The translations under genes and the position numbers were made by a program. The notes under the pieces are model-generated. The model saw only the letters and a list, made by a program, of their open reading frames with translations, did no database searches and was not told the DNA's origin. Source: a virus. From it: a stretch of DNA of 30,374 bases. The stretch's first letter is position 1; each line of letters starts with the position of its first letter. Below, in pieces: positions 22,101-29,599 of the stretch. The DNA is taken from positions 1 to 30,374 of the IMG/VR virus record IMGVR_UViG_3300046009_001256; one strand, 5' to 3'.

Positions 22101-24015
22101 TATTGAACTTATTGAACCTTTACCAAGAGCTATGAGTGCTGTTGAGAAAGCTAAGTTTGAAAAAGCTAAAGCAGAGTATGAACACTATAGTACTATTACT
22201 TCTTTTGCTGACTGGTCAGATTCTGTTCCTAGTCTATTTGTAGGTGTAGCTGATGTACTAGAAAAATATAAAATTCCTGGTAATATAGCTCGTGAAATTG
22301 GTAATAAAAATATGATTATCAATGCTCCTCAACGTCTTGCATCTTTATTCTATATTACTCTTAACGTACCTAGACAATGGTTTGTACAAACACAACCTAT
22401 CTTTGAAATGGTTGTAGCTAACCCTATCCAAGGATCTAAGAATGTAGCTTTAATGCTTGCAACTCGTTTAGCTATACTTGATGAAGCTAAAATGCTTAAG
22501 CCTTACAAAGGTGCATTAAATAAATTTGCTCATGATTCTGTAAAAAACTTAGTAGACAAAGCTGAGTTTGATGCTACTGTGAAAGCTGTTAAAGAATCAG
22601 GTTTACTACAATCAGTTGATCAAAACTTATTAGTTAATCAAATTCTAACTGATTCTACTAGACCTTTAGTTGAAACTCCTCTTGAGAAAGGAATGGCTGG
22701 AGTTACAGCTGTTCCTTCTGCTACTGTTAAGTTAGCTAGAGCAGTTGGCTTTGATGCAGCTGAAATGTCTAATAGACTATTTATGTGGTTACAAGCTAAA
22801 GATTACTGGAAAGAACAAAATCCTGGTAAAAACTGGAATACTCCTAAAGCTAAAGAAGAGATTTCATATGAAGCTTGGAGACTATCTGGTTCTATGAGTA
22901 GAGCAGGTTCATTACCATATCAACGTGGTGCTTTATCATTCTTGATGCAGTTTGCTGCTATTACACAAAAGCAATTTTTACTTGGATTCCAAGAAGGTGG
23001 AAGTATCTTAACCAGATCTGATAGAGCTAGGCTTTTAGCTTCAAGAGCGTTACTATGGGGTTCATATGGTGTTATTGGAGGCAAATTAATAAGTGATGCT
23101 TTAATTGCTACACAAGATCCAGATATTCTTAAAGTACGAAATGAGTTAAGACAAGGTGCTTATGACAGAGTTATGAATGGATTCTTTAAAGCCTTAGCTG
23201 GTGATGATATTGATCCTAGCATTAACTTCTCTAAAGATATTAACCCTTATGGTGAATCAGGTTTAGGTATTCCATATATTGATTTAATGGTTGAAATTGT
23301 CAAATTGTTAAATGGTGATACTAGTGGATTTAGATTCCCAGCTATGTCAGCTATAGGTAGAATACCTGATACTATTAATACTATTAACTCTTGGTTTGTA
23401 ACTAAAGATATATCTGAACAAAACTTTAGTAAAACAGTATTAGAAGCTTCACGTTTTGCTTCTGGTATGGATAACTGGGCTAAAGCACAACTCATGTTAG
23501 CTATTGATGATAAGCTTACGAAACAGGGTAAACCATTAGGTTTAAATGCTACTCGTGCCGAAGCTTTTGCTCAAATAATTGGTTTTACTACTACTAAAGA
23601 AGATGATATTTGGGCAGCTGGTAAAGTTAGAAAAGATAGAACTACTGAAATTAAAGATATGGCATCTAATATCCACAGAGAGATTATTAAGATTATATCT
23701 GATCCTGAACTTAAAAATGATCCTGATCTTGAATCTAAGAAACGTCAGCTAATGAATAGTTTCTTAAGTGTTCTTCATGATAAGGATAGTGTAAAATGGA
23801 ACAAGTCAACCCTTAAAGAAATCAATGACCAAGTATTAGACTTAGATAAAGAAACTAGAAAAACACTTAAACGTAGTCTAATTGAGTATACTTGGACTAA
23901 AATGAATGGTGAGTACGATAAAAATAATCAAAAGTTAGAAAACTTATTAAAAAATAAAGAGAATGAGTCAACATTCAATTTACTTAATTCGATACACGGA
24001 AGGGAAAATCCATAA
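19189..24015 (+). CDS. Giant internal virion/ejection protein
   Basis: With 1608 residues it is the largest protein of the window and comparable to T7 gp16 (1318), but it shows no lytic transglycosylase motif. The N-terminus is acidic (EFSEDFVLPEIEVTT). The middle and C-terminal parts are helical; INAPQRLASLFYITLNVPRQ (about 1043-1062) and SYEAWRLSGSMSRAGSLPYQ (about 1226-1245), followed by RGALSFLMQFAAITQKQFLL, are the most family-typical stretches and are amphipathic or hydrophobic. It would be packed in the capsid core and ejected into the cell to build the trans-envelope channel. It is followed by the next core gene in a one-base overlap. A T7-gp15 versus gp16 equivalence is unclear. Confidence 0.72.
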   Translation: MEFSEDFVLPEIEVTTKPVPEVQANDDAFYAAGSYGTDPVNNYTQMYGELTQGGYSQSLEDAKKMWMTEQDSRNKEAVLGLINDPSIPREQKTKMLSIYSTTGYLSSDIKDKYVQRIASVTNGNTHLDDSSQDTNVNLLPTKQADIAERKDDYSKESFFDTILDNMPKVYEGLTPGLILRKPNGSIDWSKTLSPSQIAKDVGGELLGLANFFSSLPNFLESRGHAFTSLTKQALNKENLEWKDAIAKGEEWAATSPIVSWSDWRLETIVKKLGIEKEFETVKAEYEGSVINSIMGGVGTVIQKLDDKGVESGKTKPGQVQVLTDAALIFGGPLFKGGKALTKKFTKKDETIDVRPDSPIDNTVAANPAVASPLIEAGIKDQTGQTALALGAEDPGVLVHKYVMPKTVEKAADVRNNPDLHQDIIKMNKDLENVLENTQFDPNVIDIEQRRSDITAVNKIINESSSPTYMQSNSLVNVADTVFEVKAVFGRDSNYFFNSRESVINAYDNIKQAVEAIPEDSRGSVYIKDRLTGQKYTPDSLRADPKFTADVMDNKQFSIEWEYKKEYDLLDAVLRGPQSVQTVLDFGYKLDISKIAQTKVGKWITPSGKFAPWIEQGLGRQSERAAYLSSQTLNLVKQKLGDGKLKNELATVVFDAQEAGRELFTKTELTLKFPKLSSAEINTLFEKQVYWRQINYFDLALTDRARRNELIGKGYRNGLYKDDKYIGAARKDFAFIGEGNLPPKSVWDLTLELPVEFELDRAKTDGVYNIGGKQLVVLEKAFTDTATGKIYEYGLVGDKVKLDILPQKLIRRIPGYSPVLYKEHFFIDAIPKELNVNGYQIMDKTKLENYSRSVAAATTKYEADALLKEFQTRLPDHNVSLRKAREESLGDRVSLYEVHGDVVRNALRRGERLPSLHGPARLEDPLTALIKTSQSLARMDALRSYKNVFESYFIKNYKEFLPRVREGEFPPRIELIEPLPRAMSAVEKAKFEKAKAEYEHYSTITSFADWSDSVPSLFVGVADVLEKYKIPGNIAREIGNKNMIINAPQRLASLFYITLNVPRQWFVQTQPIFEMVVANPIQGSKNVALMLATRLAILDEAKMLKPYKGALNKFAHDSVKNLVDKAEFDATVKAVKESGLLQSVDQNLLVNQILTDSTRPLVETPLEKGMAGVTAVPSATVKLARAVGFDAAEMSNRLFMWLQAKDYWKEQNPGKNWNTPKAKEEISYEAWRLSGSMSRAGSLPYQRGALSFLMQFAAITQKQFLLGFQEGGSILTRSDRARLLASRALLWGSYGVIGGKLISDALIATQDPDILKVRNELRQGAYDRVMNGFFKALAGDDIDPSINFSKDINPYGESGLGIPYIDLMVEIVKLLNGDTSGFRFPAMSAIGRIPDTINTINSWFVTKDISEQNFSKTVLEASRFASGMDNWAKAQLMLAIDDKLTKQGKPLGLNATRAEAFAQIIGFTTTKEDDIWAAGKVRKDRTTEIKDMASNIHREIIKIISDPELKNDPDLESKKRQLMNSFLSVLHDKDSVKWNKSTLKEINDQVLDLDKETRKTLKRSLIEYTWTKMNGEYDKNNQKLENLLKNKENESTFNLLNSIHGRENP

Positions 24016-26630
24016 TGGCACAAGAACGTTTTTCACAAACAATGACTCTACCTAGCTATGCAGCTAATCCTGTATCAGATAGAGCTGGACTAATTTCTAA
24101 TGATGTTTCTCAATTAGCAGGTACTTTAGGATTTGTTTCAGAAGTAGCTGGAGAAGCTATGAAATATAGTGCTATGAGTGAGGTTGAACAATCTATTAAA
24201 AAGGACATTGAGGACTATCAAAAACAAAGTCCTACGTATTTAGCACAAACTAATCTTGATGTTAAAACTATGCAAGATAAGTTAAATGATCCATCCCTAA
24301 AAGAATCTGAAATTCCTGGTATTGTTAAGTCTATAAATGACAAAGTAAACTTCTTACAAACAGCTAGAGATCAACGTAAGATTAATGACTATGAATTTAC
24401 ATCTAGAATTAATCAAGTTACTCGTGAAGCTTTAGCAAAGAACCCTGGATTTAGTAGAGAGATTCTATCTAAGGCTCAACAAACTCTTGACTTAAACAAT
24501 ATCCAACAAACTATTAAATTAGATGCTGCTTTGTATGAATCACAAAGAAAAACAGTAGAAGAAGAAAGACGTAACTTAAGAGAACTAGGTGAAAAGTACT
24601 TACTTAGAGCTCCTGAAATTGTAGGTGAAGATGGTCAAAAGTATCTTGATTATGCTGCTTTAGATAGAGAAGTAACTAAAGCAATGAATGATGAACGTAC
24701 AGCTAAAGGTATAGAACGTTTAGCTACTACTACTAAAAATATTAATGAAATACAATTACAAGAGATTGTAAACAACGGTATTCATTGGTCTGTAGTTAAT
24801 GATTCTTATAGATCTGGGTTATCTCAATTTAATACTTTAATGAAAGATCCTAGTGTTCCTTTAGATAAAAAGATTACTACACTAGACTTGTTAGCTAATC
24901 AAATGAAGCTAGATTTTAACACTAAATTTGGCAGATTCTATAACAAACCTGAGATCAAAGAGGCAGCTGATTTCTATACTAAACAGATTGATGGTGTAGT
25001 TACAGCTCTTAAGAATGATTCTACAGGTAAAAACTACGCTGAAATCCTTGAAACTAACTCTAAGATTAACACTAAGTTATCAGAATTAGAGTTACGTAAT
25101 ATGGGTATTGATCCTGTTTATACTAAAGTTTTAGGTGACCTTGCTCCTTACCTTAATAAGTTTAATCTTAATCCTAAAACAGAAAATACTTTAATTAATT
25201 GGTCTAATTTAGTTCTTGAGAAATCATTACAAAAAATGCAAAAAGGTGATAGTAATCCTAAAAATCAAGAAACTGTTGATAATGTATTCCAAAAAGGTAC
25301 TATCACTCTTCAAAATGGTGAGAAAGTTTCTATCAATGCTGGCTATCTAAACTCATCAGCTAATAATATTAGTAAGGGTGATGCTACTGTTGTTCCTGTA
25401 TTTAAACAATCTTTAGATAATTATATTGCATATATCAATTTTGACTCAGATTTCTTATCTACTAAAGATAGACAAGTACAACAAAAGAAACAGTTTGGTG
25501 CTATGGAAGAAATGTTTAAACAAATAGGTGATCCTAAGTTTAAAGAGGCAGCTAAATACATTGATGGTTATCAAGCATCTCAACTTTTAAAAGGTGTTGA
25601 TGAATATAACAGAGTCATCTATAATAACTTTATGAAATATAGAGCTGAAAATCCTAATGAGAAAGTTCGTATCAGTCAAAACTGGGACGGAACACTTATT
25701 GCTACAGGAGGCTCAGAAGAGTTTAATACTAACTATGTTGGCCGTATTAATACAGCATTAAAAGCATACTCTACATTACAAGGTAAGAGTCCTAATGAAG
25801 TATCTAATGAGTTCTACTCAAGATACTATCAAGATATTTTTACTAAGAATGTAAGTGAATTATCAATGAAAGTGAAACCAGTTGAAGAAGGTAATATTGA
25901 CCTTAAGAATAGACCAGTAGTGAAAAACACTGATGGTACTATAAGCACAGTCAGAAGTATGTCATTTAGAATGGGAAATACAGAAATTCTTGTACCTACC
26001 GTTTCTGATGATGGTAAGATTTTGACTGAAAACGAAGCAATTAAACGATACTTAGATACAGGTAAACATCTAGGTAAGTTTAGAACTGCAGAGGAGGCAA
26101 CAACATTTGCTAAACAACTTCACAATGAACAAGATAAAATGTATTCTCCTGGGAATACTCTTGATAATTTCTCAACCACTTCTGGAGGTGGAGCAGATAA
26201 AAAAGTAGGAGCTCAAAAGACATCTTATATGCCTAAGTTTATAACTGAGGCTAATGCAGGTGAAGTAGATAACATTCTTGTTAAACTTGCACAAAAAGAG
26301 TCTGGAGGATTACATATTAATCCGACTACTAGACAACTTGTAGAATCTCCTAAAGGAGCTAAGGGTGTTACTCAAGTAATGCCAGCTACTGGTGTTGATC
26401 CTGGTTATGGTGTTCAACCATTACGTGATCAATCAGAAGTAGAATACAAACGTTTTAGTAGGGATTACTTTGTAGCAATGCTTAAAGAGTTTAATGGTGA
26501 TGTAGGTAAAGCTTTAGCAGCTTATAACTATGGACCAGTTAATGTTAAGTCATTAGTTAAGAAACATGGTGATAGTTGGTATAATAAACTACCATCAGAA
26601 ACTAAAGATTATGTAGCATCTATACTATGA
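24015..26630 (+). CDS. Internal virion protein with C-terminal lytic transglycosylase domain
   Basis: The protein has 871 residues. Residues 1 to about 620 are helical, charged and without a recognised enzyme motif, similar to a gp15-type core protein. Residues about 625-710 contain NIDLKNRPVVKNTDGTIST, then ILVPTVSDDGKILTENEAIK and a GKHLGKFRTAEEATTFAKQL end, a module I recognise from other phage virion proteins. Residues about 750-871 are a soluble lytic transglycosylase (SLT) domain: catalytic Glu762 in AQKESGG, then KGAKGVTQVMPATG and ALAAYNYGPVNV. It would open the peptidoglycan during DNA ejection. In T7 the SLT domain is at the N-terminus of gp16; here it is at the C-terminus of another core protein. 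It overlaps the next gene by 4 nt. Confidence 0.82.
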   Translation: MAQERFSQTMTLPSYAANPVSDRAGLISNDVSQLAGTLGFVSEVAGEAMKYSAMSEVEQSIKKDIEDYQKQSPTYLAQTNLDVKTMQDKLNDPSLKESEIPGIVKSINDKVNFLQTARDQRKINDYEFTSRINQVTREALAKNPGFSREILSKAQQTLDLNNIQQTIKLDAALYESQRKTVEEERRNLRELGEKYLLRAPEIVGEDGQKYLDYAALDREVTKAMNDERTAKGIERLATTTKNINEIQLQEIVNNGIHWSVVNDSYRSGLSQFNTLMKDPSVPLDKKITTLDLLANQMKLDFNTKFGRFYNKPEIKEAADFYTKQIDGVVTALKNDSTGKNYAEILETNSKINTKLSELELRNMGIDPVYTKVLGDLAPYLNKFNLNPKTENTLINWSNLVLEKSLQKMQKGDSNPKNQETVDNVFQKGTITLQNGEKVSINAGYLNSSANNISKGDATVVPVFKQSLDNYIAYINFDSDFLSTKDRQVQQKKQFGAMEEMFKQIGDPKFKEAAKYIDGYQASQLLKGVDEYNRVIYNNFMKYRAENPNEKVRISQNWDGTLIATGGSEEFNTNYVGRINTALKAYSTLQGKSPNEVSNEFYSRYYQDIFTKNVSELSMKVKPVEEGNIDLKNRPVVKNTDGTISTVRSMSFRMGNTEILVPTVSDDGKILTENEAIKRYLDTGKHLGKFRTAEEATTFAKQLHNEQDKMYSPGNTLDNFSTTSGGGADKKVGAQKTSYMPKFITEANAGEVDNILVKLAQKESGGLHINPTTRQLVESPKGAKGVTQVMPATGVDPGYGVQPLRDQSEVEYKRFSRDYFVAMLKEFNGDVGKALAAYNYGPVNVKSLVKKHGDSWYNKLPSETKDYVASIL

Positions 26631-27043
26631 AGTTTGAATTTGATGAATCTTTAAGTAAAATTTTTAGAGCTGTAAAAGCTATAGGAGCTGAGGTAACAGG
26701 TATGGCTCCTAATAAAAAATTTGCTGAAGACGTAAGTGTAGAAACTTATGGTAAAGAATCACAACTTGGGGGTAAGGCTGATGCAATGCGTCATATTACA
26801 TTCTCAGCCCTTGCTTCTCAACAATACTCTGAACCTGTAGCTAAAACTATTTCAGTCTTAAACGAAAATATTACTTATAATCAGAGTAAAGCTGAAAAAG
26901 ATATGGATTATTCTAATGATGCTATAGGAAGAGATATAGCTAAAAAAGCAAAATCAAAAGAAGAAATTGTAGAAATGGCTAAAGAAGCTATTGATACTGG
27001 TAAAGCTAAAACAATTAAAGATACTACGGGTCCTTACTACTAA
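26627..27043 (+). CDS. Conserved phage protein with DAMRH motif (DUF6973-like)
   Basis: The protein has 138 residues. Motifs are LGGKADAMRHITFSALASQQ (about 47-66), LNENITYNQ (about 78-86) and EKDMDYSNDAIGRDIAKKAK (about 89-108). The order G-x-A-D-A-x-R-H, N-E-N and M-D-x-x-N-D-x-x-G resembles a domain seen in bacterial toxins and phage proteins (consensus DAFRHxxWNA, AHE, MDLxNNxxGR), for which I use the tentative name DUF6973-like. The conserved His, Glu and Asp/Asn could bind a metal. It is the last gene of the plus-strand unit and overlaps the SLT protein by 4 nt, suggesting a virion or wall-associated role. Function not established. Confidence 0.5.
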   Translation: MKFEFDESLSKIFRAVKAIGAEVTGMAPNKKFAEDVSVETYGKESQLGGKADAMRHITFSALASQQYSEPVAKTISVLNENITYNQSKAEKDMDYSNDAIGRDIAKKAKSKEEIVEMAKEAIDTGKAKTIKDTTGPYY

Positions 27044-27411
27044 AGAGCTTTAATTACCATTACTGGTATGTTTTTCTTTTGAGAATACTTAATCGAGTAC
27101 TCAGTTCCTTTACTCTTCCCATCCCAAATAGCCAACACCTTATCAGCATTATCTATTATCTGTTTAGATCTAATAAAGAAGTATTTACTACTAAACTCTG
27201 TACTAGGATCTAACAAATGGTATGGTAAGAACTCTACGAAATCATATCCGTGAGTTCTTGCATACTCTTTTGATATCTGATCAACTCCCTTAGCCCCTCC
27301 TGAGATAAATACAGGAGTTCCTACGACTTGTTCCTGGATGAACTTGTCGATTATAGGAATCACTATCTCAGGTTTATCTACACTCCTACTTCCAACAATA
27401 CAGATCTTCAT
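27040..27411 (-). CDS. SLOG-superfamily protein (YspA/DUF2493-like)
   Basis: The protein has 123 residues with a Rossmann-like nucleotide-binding pattern: MKICIVGSRS at 1-10, FISGGAKGVDQISKEYA at 35-51, an IRSKQIIDNADKVLAIWDG segment at about 80-98, and KGTEYSI after it. The SGGAKGVD loop and the IWDGKSKGT motif are signatures of the DUF2493/YspA group in the SLOG superfamily, proposed to bind nucleotides or nucleotide-derived ligands. It is the last gene of the minus-strand operon behind ribonucleotide reductase, consistent with a nucleotide-related role, but no reaction is known to me for phage members. Start ATG overlaps the previous stop (ATGA); its stop overlaps the convergent gene by 4 nt. 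Confidence 0.75.
   Translation of the reverse strand: MKICIVGSRSVDKPEIVIPIIDKFIQEQVVGTPVFISGGAKGVDQISKEYARTHGYDFVEFLPYHLLDPSTEFSSKYFFIRSKQIIDNADKVLAIWDGKSKGTEYSIKYSQKKNIPVMVIKAL
27055..27078 (+). terminator. Weak candidate terminator at the convergence point
   Basis: TACCA (27055-27059) pairs with TGGTA (27064-27068) around the loop TTAC, followed by TG and a T-rich run (27071-27080). The stem is only five pairs with two G-C, so efficiency would be low. It lies inside the 3' end of the minus-strand SLOG gene. It is the only terminator-like element seen where the two transcription units meet. Confidence 0.3.
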
Positions 27412-27536
27412 TGTTTCTCTAATGAAAATTGTAACCGCACAAAGAATAAGTCAATAAGTACATAACTAAAATACTCATCTTCTATATACTCAAATCCTAC
27501 GTTTACACCTGTAATAAATTCCATATCAAATAACAT
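27408..27536 (-). CDS. Very small conserved phage protein
   Basis: The protein has 42 residues and begins MLFDMEFITGVNVGFEYIED; its end is a hydrophobic/aromatic stretch (YFSYVLIDLFFVRLQFSLEK). Small proteins of the pattern F-x-x-G-x-x-x-G-x-E-Y-(acidic)-Y-x-x-x-D-L-x-x-x-R occur near phage metabolism genes. A TAGGAG Shine-Dalgarno lies upstream, eight nt downstream of the ribonucleotide reductase stop, and its TGA overlaps the SLOG start, so it is part of that operon. It may form a small beta sheet; the role is unknown. Confidence 0.6.
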   Translation of the reverse strand: MLFDMEFITGVNVGFEYIEDEYFSYVLIDLFFVRLQFSLEKQ

Positions 27537-27544
27537 ATTATCTC

Positions 27545-29428
27545 CTAGATTTCACAAGAACCAGCAGTACATGCTAGTGTTTGTTGACCTGTTGTATTAT
27601 CTTCTACTTCTAAGAAGTCTGCCCAATCTATACGATTAGGAGTCTTAGCAAGAAGTTCCTTGTATTGCTCCTCACTACAATCTTCGTAGGGAGCTTGTTG
27701 ATATGTATGATTAGAATGTGGTAAGAAAGATACACCACTAATCTCATCAAAATGTTTCCATACCCAAGCACCTACTTCAGGCCACTCTTCATCCTTAACT
27801 GAGATAGTTACAGATGGTTTATGCTCACACCAGTGACGTTGGTAGATTAACCAAATTTCTAATTGCTCTATAGCAGTCTTATCATTTCTAAGAATAGCAC
27901 CCTTAGGGGCTTTCATAGGGAAACTAAATACTGCAGTACTGTCAGGACGGAATACTTCATCCTCTACTGTGACTCCCTTCTCCTTGAGATAATCGTAGAT
28001 CGGATCCTTTTTATCCATGCGTATGCGTCTAATATAAAAGTTATTGTGACGAGCGTGGATACCACTAGCGGAATCAACCAACTGTGACACAGTACCTGAA
28101 GGTTTAACGCAAGTAATAGAAGCAGAAGGTGCGATATCAAATTTCTTCGCATATTCCTCATTTGTTGCCCTAGCGACATCTCTTAGTTCCTCTAATAGTT
28201 TAGGATCAGGGTTATTAGTAACTTTAGCATCCATAATACCAGTTAAACTAACTCCTAAGAGTCTTTCGTCAGAAGTATTCTTAACCCAATCACTAGATAG
28301 AAATTGGAAATTAGTTAAGGTTGATTGGATAGTTCCGAGAATTGTCGCAAGTCTGACCTTACGCTTAAGGGTATCTCTGGTATCGTTTGCCCGTACAACC
28401 ACTTCCGTAAGATTGCAGAATTGTTTATCACGAAGGATAATTTCTGAGCATGGATTCGTTCCGTAGCTGAGAGTCGGATCTCGTCTTCCCCACTTATTTG
28501 CTTGATTCTGAGCAGCAACACGATTAAAGATTCCTCGTTCACCTGACTTTGACTTAACCAAACTGAGCCACTCTTCCATGAAAGTTTCGCTATCGGGTTT
28601 TTCTGTATAGGCGACAGAGTTATTGGCAAGTCCTCTATGTGAATTATCATTGTACCACGCTCCTGTTTTAGCATCTCTCATACGTTTATCAGTAAGGTTA
28701 GAGAGTGAAATAAGAGCCGAACGTCTTACTCCTCCTACAACTACAATCTCACCTATCATACACATAATATCGTGTACTTCAATTGAATTTAACTTACGAC
28801 CTTTGGCCTTTTTAAATGACTCTACTACAAAGTCAAAGAGTTTCTTGAGTGGTTCAGGGCCACTGGCACGACCTCCAAATACCTTGAGTCTTGCTCCTGC
28901 AGGTCTTACTTTAGTAAAATCAAAGGTAGGTATATCACCTTCCCATAGAGAAGATAATAGTTTCTTAAAGGCTTTAGCCCACCCTAGTTTACTATCCTCA
29001 ACAAAGATAACATCATCTACATATTTTAATTCAGAAGGTACTTCAGGAAGTTTGTCTATCTCTTGACGTTCACAAGAGAATCCAACTCCTGTACCGTTCA
29101 TGAGTATATATAAAGCTTCACTAAAAGCACGTTTATTATTAACAGCAAGATAGCTACAATTATAAGCAGCGATATTATCTCTTTCACAGGCTTCTCCAGC
29201 AGTCATGAGTAAACGCATAGAAGGCATAACTTCTAGGTTTAAAACTGAATTATATAACTCAGTCCACTCTGTTGTATCTAATTCTACTTTAGTCTTAAGG
29301 TAATCAGTTAAACGAGTAACTGTTTCTTCCCAATTTTCTCTACGTTTTTTTTCAGGTAAGTATCGAGCATATCTGCTCATTGCAATTACTTCTTGGTATA
29401 CACTTGGTAAACTACTCATAAGTATCAT
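27545..29428 (-). CDS. nrdJ: Class II (B12-dependent) ribonucleoside-triphosphate reductase
   Basis: The protein has 627 residues (624 if ATG 29419 is used; AGAGGA sits very close to 29428 and rather far from 29419). It reduces ribonucleotides to deoxyribonucleotides with adenosylcobalamin as radical source, supplying DNA precursors. All key residues of the monomeric family (Lactobacillus leichmannii type) are visible: Cys91 in YNCSYLAV, the finger loop GTNPCSEIIL with Asn325, Cys327 (thiyl site) and Glu329, Cys338 in FCNLTE, and the C-terminal redox pair Cys620 and Cys625 in CTAGSC. PSGTVSQL at 443-450 is a family phosphate-binding segment. It is shorter than the L. leichmannii enzyme (739), so part of the allosteric or insert region is reduced. 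It overlaps the upstream small gene. Confidence 0.9.
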   Translation of the reverse strand: MILMSSLPSVYQEVIAMSRYARYLPEKKRRENWEETVTRLTDYLKTKVELDTTEWTELYNSVLNLEVMPSMRLLMTAGEACERDNIAAYNCSYLAVNNKRAFSEALYILMNGTGVGFSCERQEIDKLPEVPSELKYVDDVIFVEDSKLGWAKAFKKLLSSLWEGDIPTFDFTKVRPAGARLKVFGGRASGPEPLKKLFDFVVESFKKAKGRKLNSIEVHDIMCMIGEIVVVGGVRRSALISLSNLTDKRMRDAKTGAWYNDNSHRGLANNSVAYTEKPDSETFMEEWLSLVKSKSGERGIFNRVAAQNQANKWGRRDPTLSYGTNPCSEIILRDKQFCNLTEVVVRANDTRDTLKRKVRLATILGTIQSTLTNFQFLSSDWVKNTSDERLLGVSLTGIMDAKVTNNPDPKLLEELRDVARATNEEYAKKFDIAPSASITCVKPSGTVSQLVDSASGIHARHNNFYIRRIRMDKKDPIYDYLKEKGVTVEDEVFRPDSTAVFSFPMKAPKGAILRNDKTAIEQLEIWLIYQRHWCEHKPSVTISVKDEEWPEVGAWVWKHFDEISGVSFLPHSNHTYQQAPYEDCSEEQYKELLAKTPNRIDWADFLEVEDNTTGQQTLACTAGSCEI

Positions 29429-29597
29429 ATTCCTCTAATTCGTTATCGGTTTCTTTTAGTAATCTATCTAGATTCTCTTCAATTTTATCTTGAAACATAT
29501 CTACTAGGTCTTCACTATTAATGTTTAATAGTTCTAATAGAGTAGTCTCATCAAATTTCTTGAGGTCATCGCAGAGTTCTTGGAAAGTACGTTGCAT
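29412..29597 (-). CDS. Small acidic conserved phage protein
   Basis: The protein has 61 residues. It starts MQRTFQELCDDLKKFDETTL and continues LELLNINSEDLVDMFQDKIE, ending in an acidic tail. The pattern (D-E-x-T-L-L-E-x-L-x-I-x-S-E-D-L-V-x-x-F-x-D-K-I-E-E) is familiar from phage genomes, often beside replication or nucleotide genes. It is probably a helical bundle; no function is assigned. The ATG lies in a TAATG context two nt after the previous stop, and the 3' end overlaps the ribonucleotide reductase start by 17 nt (or 8 nt if ATG 29419 is used). Confidence 0.6.
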   Translation of the reverse strand: MQRTFQELCDDLKKFDETTLLELLNINSEDLVDMFQDKIEENLDRLLKETDNELEEYDTYE

Positions 29598-29599
29598 TA

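Noticed and set aside
28315-28674. 119-residue second minus-strand frame within nrdJ, as a possible frameshift
   Set aside because: The main nrdJ frame is continuous across this region and keeps the finger-loop motif, so no frameshift is needed.
28623-29066. 147-residue plus-strand frame within nrdJ
   Set aside because: It is opposite a well-conserved enzyme region with all catalytic residues; low-complexity translation and no Shine-Dalgarno.
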